Below, piece by piece: positions 24,720 to 33,024 of a stretch of 38,717 nt of DNA; within the stretch, counting starts at the first letter, position 1, and each line of letters opens with the position of its first letter. The position numbers and the translations under genes are program-made. Origin of the DNA: an uncultured Verrucomicrobiales bacterium (GTDB lineage Bacteria; Verrucomicrobiota; Verrucomicrobiia; Verrucomicrobiales; DEV007); contig CALAIY010000032.1 of the NCBI GenBank assembly GCA_937922595.1, positions 1-38,717 on the forward strand, written 5' to 3'. Below the pieces are notes generated by a model, which searched no databases, was not told the origin of the DNA, and was given only the letters and a program-made list of their open reading frames with translations.

Positions 24720-25211
24720 TTACGCAAGCGGTCGCTTTGGAGCCGACGGTTTCCGGTAGGTAAAAATGGCATCGAGCGAAAGAATGCCTGGACCGAGAAG
24801 GACAATTGCCCCAAAGATAAGAAGATAGAGTAGCCCTGTCTCTGCGAAGCCCACTGCATAAGCAGTGGGGAATGCAAGCACCGCGAGGATCGTAAGAATA
24901 ATAGCACTCACCCGTGTGATTAGCCCCAAAACGAGCGCCAAGATCGCAAGCGACACGACAAGAATATACACCGGGGCGACCACAGCAGGAAAAGGCGTCC
25001 CCGTCTCCGCGATCATCTCCACAAACGCCCAAGGCTGCTTATCCCAAACGAATCGCCATGCCGGAGCCAATTCAGGAATCACATGCTCAATCGCAAGGAG
25101 CACCCCTGCTCCTGCTCGAAGAAAGAGCGTCGCCAACGTACGTACGAACGTTCGCCATGGACTATCGGCAGACGCCGCCGAGGAGGTATATGAGGAAGTG
25201 TAGTGCAGCAT
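24720..25211 (-). CDS. DoxX-family membrane protein
   Basis: 163 residues from the ATG at 25211 (MLHYTSSYTSSAASADSPWR); an earlier in-frame start at 25268 is possible but adds sequence unlike the family. It has four helices: about 20-42, 70-92, 95-115 and 125-145. FLRAGAGVLLAIEHVIPELA and LILVVSLAILALVLGLITR-like stretches are typical of the DoxX/DoxD group. Members serve as subunits of quinone-linked redox enzymes or have unknown roles; no specific function can be given. It lies 66 bases after the SGNH hydrolase gene. Confidence 0.8.
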   Translation of the reverse strand: MLHYTSSYTSSAASADSPWRTFVRTLATLFLRAGAGVLLAIEHVIPELAPAWRFVWDKQPWAFVEMIAETGTPFPAVVAPVYILVVSLAILALVLGLITRVSAIILTILAVLAFPTAYAVGFAETGLLYLLIFGAIVLLGPGILSLDAIFTYRKPSAPKRPLA

Positions 25212-25277
25212 CCGATGTGTCTTCGCTAGGTGACACGACCCCACGCCAAAATCAACGCCGAACGGCATTCCTGCCGA

Positions 25278-27053
25278 CTACATTTTCGGAAGATACACCG
25301 GAAGCTCAAGGTTCACATCGAGATCATTGAATGTCTGCCACTGCGCCACCTGCGGGTAGGCACTGAGCACTTTGAGATCAAGGCTCCAGGTGCGCCCGAT
25401 TTTCCACCCCGCAGCACTTGTCGGTTTCCCTCCCCAATAGACAGTGTGGGCGATTCGGATATTCTTGGGCTCATAAGTGCCTGAGCGAACCTTCACCACT
25501 TCCCACTCGTAGACCGCGAGCGCCTTGCCGTAATTAATTTGATTCTTCGCAGGCGTCTTTGAAATACCGATGAGCTTAATATCTACGCTCACAGCATCAC
25601 TTGGAGCCGTGCTAGATTTGGCACGCTTCACTTTATACACATCGGGAGCCGAAGCTTCGGCGGCCTTGGGTTTCGCAGCGGCCGAGGCAAGCGCTTGCGC
25701 TTTCTTCTCAGCTGCAGCGCGAGCAGCTATGCGTGCTTCCACTTCGGCCTTCGCCTTCTTTTCCTCCTTCACCTTAAGCGCAGCCTTCGCATTCGCCTCG
25801 CGCTTAGCTTTTGCTGCAGCGATCATTTTTGCTCTCACAGCACTCTCAGCAGCCTTCTTCGCTTCAGCCTCTTTCTTTTTCTTAGCCTCGATCTGAGCAA
25901 GTTGCTTCGCCTTAGCTATTTCTTCAGCCTTGGCGAGTTCGGCAGCTCTCTTTTTGGCCTCAGCTTTCGCTTTTTTCTCTGCCGCAGCGATCTTTTTAGC
26001 TTCCGCTAACTTGCGAACCTTCTCCTTCGCCTCTTTTTCAAGGGCTTCTTTACGAATCCGCTCAGCTTTGGCAGAAGCCACCGCCAGAGCTTCCGCCGCA
26101 GCAATTGAGTCCTCTGTCTTTTTCATTGCTGCCGATATCATGACCTCACTCCCTGCCACGGAGACTCCCGTTTTTGGCGCTCCCTCCGCATCGCGAACGA
26201 GTGCTGCCACCGGCGTTGCGTTTTTCCCCAAAGCGACACCAGGTATCGAGGTGCCCAGCCCCGCGAAGGTAGCCAATCCGGGACCATCGAGCTGTTTTGC
26301 CCGGAAAGCCGCCATCAGTGGCCGAGAAGCAGACTTTCCTTTACGCTCCGTGAGCCACGCGTTCACCTCTTCGGCAACAAGTCCACCCCAGGCATTCGCC
26401 GCCCTCGATCCATAATGAATACCATCGGTGCGTGGGTAAGGATCAGTGTATGTAGTGACTTCCTGGCTATTAAATACAGGGCCGTAGCGCGATGCCGTGA
26501 GCTTCATAATCTGAAACATCTCGTCCTGGAGTTTGCGCGGATAGCGCGCCACATGAGAATCCGGCGGAGTGACCCAAAAACACTTCGCTCCCGACGCTTT
26601 AATTGTCTCTCCCATATTCCGAACAAGCATCGTCACCTCACGGATATTCTCTTTCTTCGAACGCTGCTTAGAACGAAGCTGCGCATAAAGATTCACCCCA
26701 GTCTGAACCACCACCACTTCCGGCCAATGCTTCTTGAGCAATTTCTCAACCTTCGGAACAGTGGCCGATTTCCGACGCGATTCCCTCTCCGGCGTTTTCT
26801 CCCAATGCCCAATGGTCGTCTTTTGGACGCCGTAAATACTCAACCAATAATAGGGTGTCGCCCCTCCAGTCACGTAAGTAAACACTTCGTGCCCCGCCTC
26901 ACGCATCTGAGCATCCATCGTGCGACCAAACGAACCCATACTAAGAGAATCTCCGAGATAGAGAATCTTTTCAGCACAGAGACTTCCAGTCGATAACACA
27001 AACACCACAAGGGCGCTGCTGACACGGCACATTTTCGCAAAACTGAGGTTCAT
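25278..27053 (-). CDS. Secreted SGNH/GDSL hydrolase with Ala/Lys-rich coil
   Basis: 591 residues from the ATG at 27053, giving a clean signal peptide (KMCRVSSALVVFVLSTGSLC). An upstream ATG at 27089 would add 12 residues. The SGNH domain (about 28-235) shows block I ILYLGDSLSMG (nucleophile Ser), VVVVQTGVNLY (Gly/Asn region) and block V YPRTDGIHYG (Asp-x-x-His). Residues about 315-480 are almost only Ala, Lys and Glu and should form one long charged helix. The end (about 490-590) is a beta-rich domain (IRIAHTVYWGGKP) I cannot name. SGNH enzymes remove acyl groups from lipids or polysaccharides; the coil may span or bind the envelope. Substrate unknown. Confidence 0.85.
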   Translation of the reverse strand: MNLSFAKMCRVSSALVVFVLSTGSLCAEKILYLGDSLSMGSFGRTMDAQMREAGHEVFTYVTGGATPYYWLSIYGVQKTTIGHWEKTPERESRRKSATVPKVEKLLKKHWPEVVVVQTGVNLYAQLRSKQRSKKENIREVTMLVRNMGETIKASGAKCFWVTPPDSHVARYPRKLQDEMFQIMKLTASRYGPVFNSQEVTTYTDPYPRTDGIHYGSRAANAWGGLVAEEVNAWLTERKGKSASRPLMAAFRAKQLDGPGLATFAGLGTSIPGVALGKNATPVAALVRDAEGAPKTGVSVAGSEVMISAAMKKTEDSIAAAEALAVASAKAERIRKEALEKEAKEKVRKLAEAKKIAAAEKKAKAEAKKRAAELAKAEEIAKAKQLAQIEAKKKKEAEAKKAAESAVRAKMIAAAKAKREANAKAALKVKEEKKAKAEVEARIAARAAAEKKAQALASAAAKPKAAEASAPDVYKVKRAKSSTAPSDAVSVDIKLIGISKTPAKNQINYGKALAVYEWEVVKVRSGTYEPKNIRIAHTVYWGGKPTSAAGWKIGRTWSLDLKVLSAYPQVAQWQTFNDLDVNLELPVYLPKM

Positions 27054-27199
27054 CTCTGCCAATTCTAGCAATTCTGGAAAACTCCGCAAGCAGAATTGAA
27101 CCTAACTAGTGAATTTTTTTATGCCCTACCGAAGAAAATGCCCTCCCCTCAATAAGATTGCTCTCTGGCTAAAAAACTGCTTTCTCCCAGCTTCCCCTC

Positions 27200-28936
27200 A
27201 TGCCCTCCGAACCCGATAATCAAAAATGGCAGCGAATCCGCTCACGCCTCGCCACCCTATATGGAGAGGATGACGCCCCCACACTGGAAGCGATCCTCAA
27301 GCAAACAGTAGCCGCGCATACTGCCACCGCTGCCTCGGCACCCTCAAAACCATTTTCCGAGGCCGATGCACTTCTCATCTCTTACGGAGACTCAATCACC
27401 CAAGGAAAAAAAACCACACTCCCCGTCCTCGAAAAATTCCTCTCCGATCACGTCGGCGATGCCATCACATTTCTCCATCTCCTTCCCTTCTTCCCCTACT
27501 CATCCGATGATGGCTTTTCGGTAATCGATTTCGAAAAACTCCGCAGCGACCTCGGAAGCTGGGAAGACATTCGCCACCTCAGCTTAAACTACCGAATCGT
27601 CTTCGATGCCGTCCTCAACCACGTCTCCGTCGAAAGTAAATACGCCCAAGGCTACCTCAAAGGTGACCCCGAGTTTGCAGATTTTCTCGTTTCCCCAGAC
27701 CCCAGTGATGACCTCAGCCAAGTCGTCCGACCTCGAGATCTCCCCCTCCTTCACGAATTCACCCTCGCCTCCGGCGAAAAACACCCCCTCTGGACGACGT
27801 TCAGCCCAGACCAAGTCGATCTCAATTTCCGCAATCCGCGCGTTTTCCTCGAGATCATCCGCATCCTCCTCTTCTACGCCGCCTCGGGAGCCTCCATGCT
27901 ACGGCTTGATGCCATTCCCTACCTCTGGAAAACAACCGGCACACGCTGTGTTCACCTCAAGGAGACCCACCTCATCATCAAGCTCATTCGAGACATCTAC
28001 GACCTTGCTGCGCCACACATGATCCTCCTCTCGGAGACCAACGTCCCCCATGAAGAAAATATCAGCTACTTCGGCCAAGGAGGCGATGAAGCACAAATCA
28101 TTTACAACTTCTCCCTGGCACCACTCACACTCTTCGCCATCACCGCAGGAGACACCAAAAAGCTCACTCGCTGGGCTCAAGGACTCGGCCCCTATTGGCG
28201 CGGCTGCACCTGGCTCAATATTACCGCCACCCATGATGGCATCGGCATGCGCCCCACCGAAGGAATATTAAATGAAGACGAGCGCCAGCTACTCGTAGAC
28301 ACCACGAAAGCCCACGGTGGCCAAGTGAGCTATAAGCGCAATCCCGACGGCTCCACCACCCCCTACGAGCTAAACGTCACCTACTTCGATGCCGTAAACG
28401 ACCCCAGGCCGGAAACCCCACCCGAAGTCGAAGTTGCCCGTTTCCTAGTCACTCAAGCCATCGCCATGACCATCCGCGGCATCCCCGGAATCTACATCCA
28501 CAGCCTCCTCGGCTCACGCAACGACAACACCCGCGTCGCGGAAACCGAGCGCCTCCGCAGCATCAACCGCTCCCAACTCGACCACACCACCCTCGAAGCT
28601 GAACTAAAAATCCCAACCTCGCTCCGCCACCGCGTCCTCACCGGCATGCGCCGCCTCCTCGATACCCGAAGAAAGCTTCGCGCATTCCACCCAGATACCG
28701 ACCAACAAATCCTGGATTTAAACAACCAAATCTTCGCAGTCCTCCGCCGCTGCACCGATACCGGCGAACGCATCCTTGCCCTACACAACGTCACCGCAAA
28801 ACGCATCCGCATCGACCGACACACCATCCCACTCCGCGGCCCACTCACCGATACTCTCACCGGCCAACTCATCTGGCTAGGAGCCGAAGGCGAAGACATC
28901 GTCCTTCTCCCCTACCAAATCGCCTGGCTATCATAA
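27200..28936 (+). CDS. GH13_18 glycoside phosphorylase (sucrose phosphorylase family)
   Basis: 578 residues. Catalytic residues of the alpha-amylase clan: D237 (nucleophile, MLRLDAIPYLWK), E279 (acid/base, ILLSETNVPHEENISYFG) and D346 (TATHDGIGMRP). The early stretch LLPFFPYSSDDGFSVIDF and DAVLNHVSVES are typical of sucrose phosphorylase and its relatives. The family uses phosphate to release glucose 1-phosphate from sucrose, glucosylglycerate or similar glucosides; the acceptor cannot be determined. The 60-residue N-terminal lead and overall length fit glucosylglycerate/sucrose-6-phosphate phosphorylase relatives better than classic sucrose phosphorylase (about 490-500 residues). The gene is divergent from the SGNH gene. 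Confidence 0.88.
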   Translation: MPSEPDNQKWQRIRSRLATLYGEDDAPTLEAILKQTVAAHTATAASAPSKPFSEADALLISYGDSITQGKKTTLPVLEKFLSDHVGDAITFLHLLPFFPYSSDDGFSVIDFEKLRSDLGSWEDIRHLSLNYRIVFDAVLNHVSVESKYAQGYLKGDPEFADFLVSPDPSDDLSQVVRPRDLPLLHEFTLASGEKHPLWTTFSPDQVDLNFRNPRVFLEIIRILLFYAASGASMLRLDAIPYLWKTTGTRCVHLKETHLIIKLIRDIYDLAAPHMILLSETNVPHEENISYFGQGGDEAQIIYNFSLAPLTLFAITAGDTKKLTRWAQGLGPYWRGCTWLNITATHDGIGMRPTEGILNEDERQLLVDTTKAHGGQVSYKRNPDGSTTPYELNVTYFDAVNDPRPETPPEVEVARFLVTQAIAMTIRGIPGIYIHSLLGSRNDNTRVAETERLRSINRSQLDHTTLEAELKIPTSLRHRVLTGMRRLLDTRRKLRAFHPDTDQQILDLNNQIFAVLRRCTDTGERILALHNVTAKRIRIDRHTIPLRGPLTDTLTGQLIWLGAEGEDIVLLPYQIAWLS

Positions 28937-28974
28937 GCACTTGAGTTCACCACGATAAACCACACCTTCCAAAC

Positions 28975-29601
28975 GTGGCGGATACAGAAGACATCTCAGA
29001 CGAGCCAGCCCTCATCAAAGCCGCCCAGGCCGGAGACACCCGAGCCTTCGACACCCTCGTCACCCGCTATCGCAGCCGCATCTACGGCATGCTCGTCAAT
29101 CTCGTCAAAGACGACACCGAAGCCTGGGACCTCGCCCAGAAAGTATTTATCAAAGCCTGGAAGGCCCTGCCTCGATTCGAAGCCAGATCAAAATTCTTCA
29201 CCTGGCTCTACCGCATCACCCACAACGTCGCCCTAGACTACCACCGCCGCCGCAAAATCACCGGAGATGGAGAACTCGACGACCGCCAGCTCAACGCAAA
29301 AACCGTCATCTCAAGCGCCCCCACCGCCCCCTCGGAAACCCCACGCCCCGACGAAGCACTCGCCCGCACCGAACTCGGCGACCACATCCAAGCAGCCCTC
29401 GCCGAGCTCTCCCCCGAGCACCGCGAAGTCATCCTCCTCCGCGAAGCCCAAGGCATGACATACGATGAAATCGCCGAAATCATGGACTGCGCCAGCGGCA
29501 CCGTAATGTCACGCCTCTTTCACGCCCGAAAAAAACTCCAAGCAACCCTCGCCGAAGCCCGCGCCAATTTTCTCGAAAAAACTGCCGCCCCCGGTGAATG
29601 A
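28975..29601 (+). CDS. ECF-type RNA polymerase sigma factor
   Basis: 208 residues, GTG start 38 bases after the phosphorylase stop. Sigma region 2 is at about 15-90 (AFDTLVTRYRSRIYGMLVNL, DLAQKVFIKAWKALPRFEAR, FFTWLYRITHNVALDYHRRR) and region 4 at about 140-195 (LAELSPEHREVILLREAQGM, YDEIAEIMDCASGTVMSRLF). It directs RNA polymerase to a specific promoter set. The next gene overlaps by 4 bases and looks like its anti-sigma factor. ECF operons often autoregulate, but no promoter motif could be picked out. Confidence 0.95.
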   Translation: MADTEDISDEPALIKAAQAGDTRAFDTLVTRYRSRIYGMLVNLVKDDTEAWDLAQKVFIKAWKALPRFEARSKFFTWLYRITHNVALDYHRRRKITGDGELDDRQLNAKTVISSAPTAPSETPRPDEALARTELGDHIQAALAELSPEHREVILLREAQGMTYDEIAEIMDCASGTVMSRLFHARKKLQATLAEARANFLEKTAAPGE

Positions 29602-30251
29602 CCCGAACGCCCCAACCGTCCCACCCCCAGAACCTCTTCATGGATCACGAACACCACATCACCCAATGGGCCGACGGCACGCTCAGCGGCGAAGCCCTCA
29701 CCAACTTCGAAAAAGCCATGGCCACCGACTCCGAGCTACGAGCCGAAGCCGAAGAAGCCCGAGAGATGCACAAAATCCTCTCAGGAAACCTCACCATCGA
29801 GCGAGACATTCCAAACGCCCAATCTTTCAATTCCGGAATCCTCAAAGCAATTGAAGCAGAGAAAATCGCACCATTCGTCGCCCCCACCACCCAAAAAACG
29901 AACCTCCTCCCATGGGCCATCGCAGCCGCAGCCTGTATCGCCGCCGCCTCCACCCTTTTCCTAAACTCAGGGAACAACTCTGCCGCGACCACCCGAATCA
30001 CCTACACCCCAGACCCCAGCATCGACGCAAAGGTCTACATAGACGAAGAAGCCGGAGCCACCGTCATCCTCCTAGATGGCATCGCCAGCATCCCCGACGA
30101 CCAACCCATCGCCCCCAAAACCCTCATCAGCCGAGCCCTCCCCGGAGGCTCTGGCAGCCGCGCCTTCTTCGCAAAGCACGACCAAGCCCAGCCCTCCATG
30201 GTTCTCACTCGAACCTCCGGCGGCCAAGTCCGCATTCAAGATGTTTACTAG
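29598..30251 (+). CDS. Putative membrane anti-sigma factor
   Basis: 217 residues from the ATG at 29598 (overlapping the sigma stop, ATGA). Similarity to an anti-sigma N-terminus really begins at a second ATG at 29640 (MDHEHHITQWADGTLSGEAL). The cytoplasmic part (about 15-95) is Glu/Ala-rich helical, like other anti-sigma domains, but lacks the His-x3-Cys-x2-Cys of zinc anti-sigma factors. One membrane helix (LLPWAIAAAACIAAASTLFL, about 105-125) is followed by a periplasmic domain of about 90 residues. The function is inferred mainly from position and topology. Confidence 0.75.
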   Translation: MTRTPQPSHPQNLFMDHEHHITQWADGTLSGEALTNFEKAMATDSELRAEAEEAREMHKILSGNLTIERDIPNAQSFNSGILKAIEAEKIAPFVAPTTQKTNLLPWAIAAAACIAAASTLFLNSGNNSAATTRITYTPDPSIDAKVYIDEEAGATVILLDGIASIPDDQPIAPKTLISRALPGGSGSRAFFAKHDQAQPSMVLTRTSGGQVRIQDVY

Positions 30252-30711
30252 ACGCTCCTACCTAGCCCTCATCGGCGCACTAGCCATTCCAGCCGCCGCC
30301 TCGGACACCAAACCTCCGCAAACCATCGCGTGGGGCGGCCTAATCTACGCAGGCCCCACCGATACCGATGTAGAAGGCGTCCCCACCGCACACATCCCAA
30401 AATCTTTCACTCCCCTTCAAACAAGGCTCAAAAAAGTTTTCCCCGCCGAGCGCTACACCCTAATCGCCCAGCACACCGAACAGATTTTCAAAGACTACGA
30501 AAGCTGGGTCGCCCCAGGAAAAGAACTCTTCCTAAAAATCGATTCCCGCGGCCCCACCCCATCGGGAGGCACCCTCATCGACCTCCAAGTCTGGTCCGGA
30601 GAAAAAGTGCTCGTAAAAACCGACGCCACCCTCCACCCCGATCGCCCCCTAATCGTAGTCGGCCCAGCCTGGCGCAGAGGAAGACTCCTCGTCGCAGTCA
30701 GCCTCCAATAA
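30241..30711 (+). CDS. Exported protein of unknown function in sigma/anti-sigma operon
   Basis: 156 residues. I place the start at the ATG at 30241, which overlaps the anti-sigma gene by 11 bases and opens a signal peptide (MFTRRSYLALIGALAIPAAA) with two Arg before the hydrophobic core. A longer frame begins at 30076 inside the anti-sigma gene but reads as low-complexity Ser/Pro. The mature part (IAWGGLIYAGPT, ELFLKIDSRGPTPSGGTLID, RPLIVVGPAWRRGRLLVAV) is beta-rich and unknown to me. Its place suggests a periplasmic partner or an output of the sigma pathway. Confidence 0.7.
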   Translation: MFTRRSYLALIGALAIPAAASDTKPPQTIAWGGLIYAGPTDTDVEGVPTAHIPKSFTPLQTRLKKVFPAERYTLIAQHTEQIFKDYESWVAPGKELFLKIDSRGPTPSGGTLIDLQVWSGEKVLVKTDATLHPDRPLIVVGPAWRRGRLLVAVSLQ

Positions 30712-30791
30712 AGCGCCCCCAAAGCCACAATCCAGAGCCCCAAAACACCTCGTTCCCCTCCCCCACAACCCACAAAACAAACCACCCCAAG

Positions 30792-30816
30792 AAATTTGGT
30801 GACAGTCACCAAATTT
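30792..30816. repeat. Perfect 12-base palindrome
   Basis: AAATTTGGTGAC and its exact reverse complement flank a single A. The core GGTGACAGTCACC is of a kind I have often seen beside REP-associated (Y1/HUH) transposase genes, and the transposase-like gene begins 145 bases downstream. It overlaps the -35 region of the best promoter candidate, so it could serve as a nucleic-acid target of the transposase relative or as an operator. Confidence 0.95.
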
Positions 30817-30824
30817 TATATAAT
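30796..30824 (+). promoter_or_regulatory. Candidate sigma-70-like promoter over the palindrome
   Basis: TTGGTG (30796-30801), 17 bases, then a perfect TATAAT (30819-30824). The -35 matches the consensus only in TTG. Transcription would begin near 30831, just ahead of the small ORF at 30839. The -35 lies wholly inside the palindrome. Confidence 0.5.
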
Positions 30825-30838
30825 AATGGTACGACGGC

Positions 30839-30964
30839 ATGATTCACCTCAATTTCATTATCCCTCAAGCTATCGACCATTCACTTCACCTCGATCGTGA
30901 CATACATGAAATGAAGACCCTGCTCAGATACCTCACTCCAAAACACATCGAAAAGTTCGCATGA
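30839..30964 (+). CDS. Small ORF (41 residues) coupled to the RAYT-like gene
   Basis: The ATG at 30839 opens MIHLNFIIPQAIDHSLHLDR and continues through HEMKTLLRYLTPKHIEKF to a TGA that overlaps the next start (ATGA, 30961-30964). Size and overlap would permit translational coupling, and the peptide has a normal amphipathic composition. There is no Shine-Dalgarno and no family I know. It may be a real leader peptide, or chance. Confidence 0.4.
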   Translation: MIHLNFIIPQAIDHSLHLDRDIHEMKTLLRYLTPKHIEKFA

Positions 30965-31899
30965 GAATAGCACGAGTGACGGGAGTTTCGGGGAAAGAGC
31001 ACGTTTACCTCGTCTCGACGAGGCTGCTCGACGGCGTTCGCTCATTCGGAGCAATGGAACGCAATGTTTTCCTCCGTGGAGTCCTCAAGGGAGCTGAATT
31101 TTGTGGAATCGAGGTGCTCACCTTTTGCCTGGCCGAGCGCGAAATCAGGCTACTCGTTCGCGTCCCCCACAAGCGGGCAGCGGACGCCACCGTCGATGAC
31201 CTAGAGCTGAAGCGGCGGCTCACCGTTCTCTACGGAGAAGAAGAGACAGCAGAGCGTTGGGATATTCTTGAGACGAAAAACAAGCTCGGTGAGCGCGGTC
31301 GCTACCTCGCACGAATGCACGATCTTGGCCTCTTCATGAAGGAAGTGAAACTCCGCTATTCAAAATGGGTAAACCGCCGCGCAAAACGCGTCGGCACAGC
31401 GTGGTGCGAGCGCTATCAAAGCACCCTTATCGATAGCCAAGACCGCGCCGCTATGCTTGAAGCTGCGCGTGAGGTCGAGCAATTTGCCGTCCGCGAAGGC
31501 CTCGCGAAATCCCCTCGCATGTGGCCTTGGTGCGGAGCCTGCCTTGCCGCGCGTGGGACACACCCCGAAGCGGTCGCCGGAATCTGCACCCTCCTTGGTG
31601 CTTCAATCGAGCAATCCATGGAAGCCGTGAGATCCTACGTCGAATGGGTCTGTGACGAAGTGCGCTCAATGCCTTCGGCCAGCCCCAAGCGTTCGCGAGG
31701 AGCGGAATGGGAAGGCGACTTCGATTGCGTAGTCCCCCTCAGTATGCAAGCGCCCAATCTTATTGCCGGCGCAATCGTCTATGGAGCTGGAGCCTTCGTC
31801 GACGCCATGGCAGAGCGCTCCGCACGCAAAAAGCGAGAGAGCGGAATCGAAGGTCGCGCACTACTCCAGCGAGCGCGAGAGCGCCCACGGCGCAAGTGA
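30961..31899 (+). CDS. REP-associated tyrosine transposase (RAYT)-like protein, active site lost
   Basis: 312 residues. It follows verrucomicrobial RAYT proteins along its length: EHVYLVSTRLLDGVRSFGAM, FCGIEVLTFCLAEREIRLLV, LKRRLTVLYGEEE, RYLARMHDLGLFMKEVKLRY, then NRRAKRVGTAWCERYQSTLI and a C-terminal region (PWCGACLAARGT). In active members the second motif reads roughly CLMSNHFHLLL, and its two His (HUH) bind the metal. Here these are E61 and R63. Where relatives have WYNRR this one has WVNRR (V137), so the tyrosine expected there is also missing. The frame is nonetheless intact, so the protein was probably kept for a non-transposing role such as nucleic-acid binding. A perfect palindrome and a promoter lie upstream. 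Confidence 0.8.
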   Translation: MRIARVTGVSGKEHVYLVSTRLLDGVRSFGAMERNVFLRGVLKGAEFCGIEVLTFCLAEREIRLLVRVPHKRAADATVDDLELKRRLTVLYGEEETAERWDILETKNKLGERGRYLARMHDLGLFMKEVKLRYSKWVNRRAKRVGTAWCERYQSTLIDSQDRAAMLEAAREVEQFAVREGLAKSPRMWPWCGACLAARGTHPEAVAGICTLLGASIEQSMEAVRSYVEWVCDEVRSMPSASPKRSRGAEWEGDFDCVVPLSMQAPNLIAGAIVYGAGAFVDAMAERSARKKRESGIEGRALLQRARERPRRK

Positions 31900-31912
31900 T
31901 CGCTTTTTTGAA

Positions 31913-32905
31913 TTAAACTGCTGCCACCATCGCCGCTGCCCCCACCGCAGCGGCATCATCACCAAGCTCGGCCACCACGACCTCCAGCTCTTCGACGTAT
32001 TCTTCCGAGACGTGTTTGCAGACGCGCTTCCGCAGCCCCTTCACGAATACATCAGGCATCGCCTCCGCAAGCCCACCACCAAGCACAATGCGATCTGGAG
32101 CCAGCATATTCACTGCCGTCCCCACAGTCATCGCCAAATAATCTAGCGCATTATCGATCACCGCGCGTGTCCCCTCATCTTTCGCCGCATAAGACTGCAT
32201 TAGTGCCTTGCTCTTGATCTTTAACAGATCTGCACCGGTTTTTTTCATTAAATGCGGAGCTCTCCCACGAAATGCCTCAGCTGCAGCACTACTCGCGATA
32301 GCGAGTCGGCTACAATAAGCCTCGACGGTAGGATATTCACCCTTCGCCGAGATCAGCGCCGCCGCAGGCCAACGCACTCGCCCAATCTCCATCGCAGAAA
32401 AACGGCTCCCCTGAAAAACCTTCCCATCATAGACAAACCCCGCCCCCACGCCCGTTCCGGGAAACACTCCCAATAGCGAGCGCACGCCCATCCCCGCTCC
32501 CGCCACATATTCGCCATACGTCCCCGCATCCACATCATTTGCGACCACCACCTTCACACCAAATTCCTTCTCCAAGACCTTTCGTATCGGCACATCATCC
32601 CAGCCCAAATTTGGAGTCGTCCGCAAGATTCCCTCGCGAATATCGATGACCCCCGGACAGCCAATCCCGATCCCCACCAGCTCCGAAGCATCCACATTCG
32701 CATCAGCCAGCGCCGCCTTCATTACTTCGATAATCCGTTGCACCCCCTTCTCCGTACCTCGATGCCCTTCCGTCGGCTGGCGATCCGTGCCAATCGGCTT
32801 CAGCTTCTCATTGAAAACTCTCGCATACATTTTCGTACCACCGAGATCGAATCCGAGCGTCTTACCCGGAAGAGTAGAAGGAAATGAATTTTTATTATTG
32901 CTCAT
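31913..32905 (-). CDS. ROK-family sugar kinase (glucokinase-like)
   Basis: 330 residues from the ATG at 32905 (an upstream in-frame ATG at 32929 adds eight). The phosphate loop is LGFDLGGTKMYARVF, the catalytic Asp is in VVVANDVDAGTYGEY, and the second phosphate motif is VFPGTGVGAGFVYDG, followed by the adenosine-side IVLGGGLAEAMPDV. It would phosphorylate glucose or a related sugar with ATP. The usual ROK zinc site is absent: the Glu-Ile-Gly-His is EIGR here, and the Cys-rich stretch is replaced by KGEYPTVEAYCSRLAI. Its role could link to the phosphorylase at 27200 or the polyphosphate kinase next door, but this is speculation. The gene converges with the RAYT-like gene, 13 bases apart. Confidence 0.88.
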   Translation of the reverse strand: MSNNKNSFPSTLPGKTLGFDLGGTKMYARVFNEKLKPIGTDRQPTEGHRGTEKGVQRIIEVMKAALADANVDASELVGIGIGCPGVIDIREGILRTTPNLGWDDVPIRKVLEKEFGVKVVVANDVDAGTYGEYVAGAGMGVRSLLGVFPGTGVGAGFVYDGKVFQGSRFSAMEIGRVRWPAAALISAKGEYPTVEAYCSRLAIASSAAAEAFRGRAPHLMKKTGADLLKIKSKALMQSYAAKDEGTRAVIDNALDYLAMTVGTAVNMLAPDRIVLGGGLAEAMPDVFVKGLRKRVCKHVSEEYVEELEVVVAELGDDAAAVGAAAMVAAV

Positions 32906-33024
32906 ATCGCTGAAATTTGATCCTTCCACACCGCCCCTCTATTGTCACACAAAACCCGTTGCCCCTCCAAGCCAAAGCCCCTTTGTAACGAATCCGTCAC
33001 ACCCGTCCCCTTTCCTCCACCTCA

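Noticed and set aside
25570..26415. Ala/Phe/Ser-rich plus-strand frames opposite the SGNH gene
   Set aside because: They are the complement of the Ala/Lys/Glu coil and only imitate membrane helices.
30076..30240. Longer start for the exported protein at 30241
   Set aside because: The extra 55 residues are low-complexity Ser/Pro/Ala antiphase to the anti-sigma gene; the signal peptide starts at 30241.
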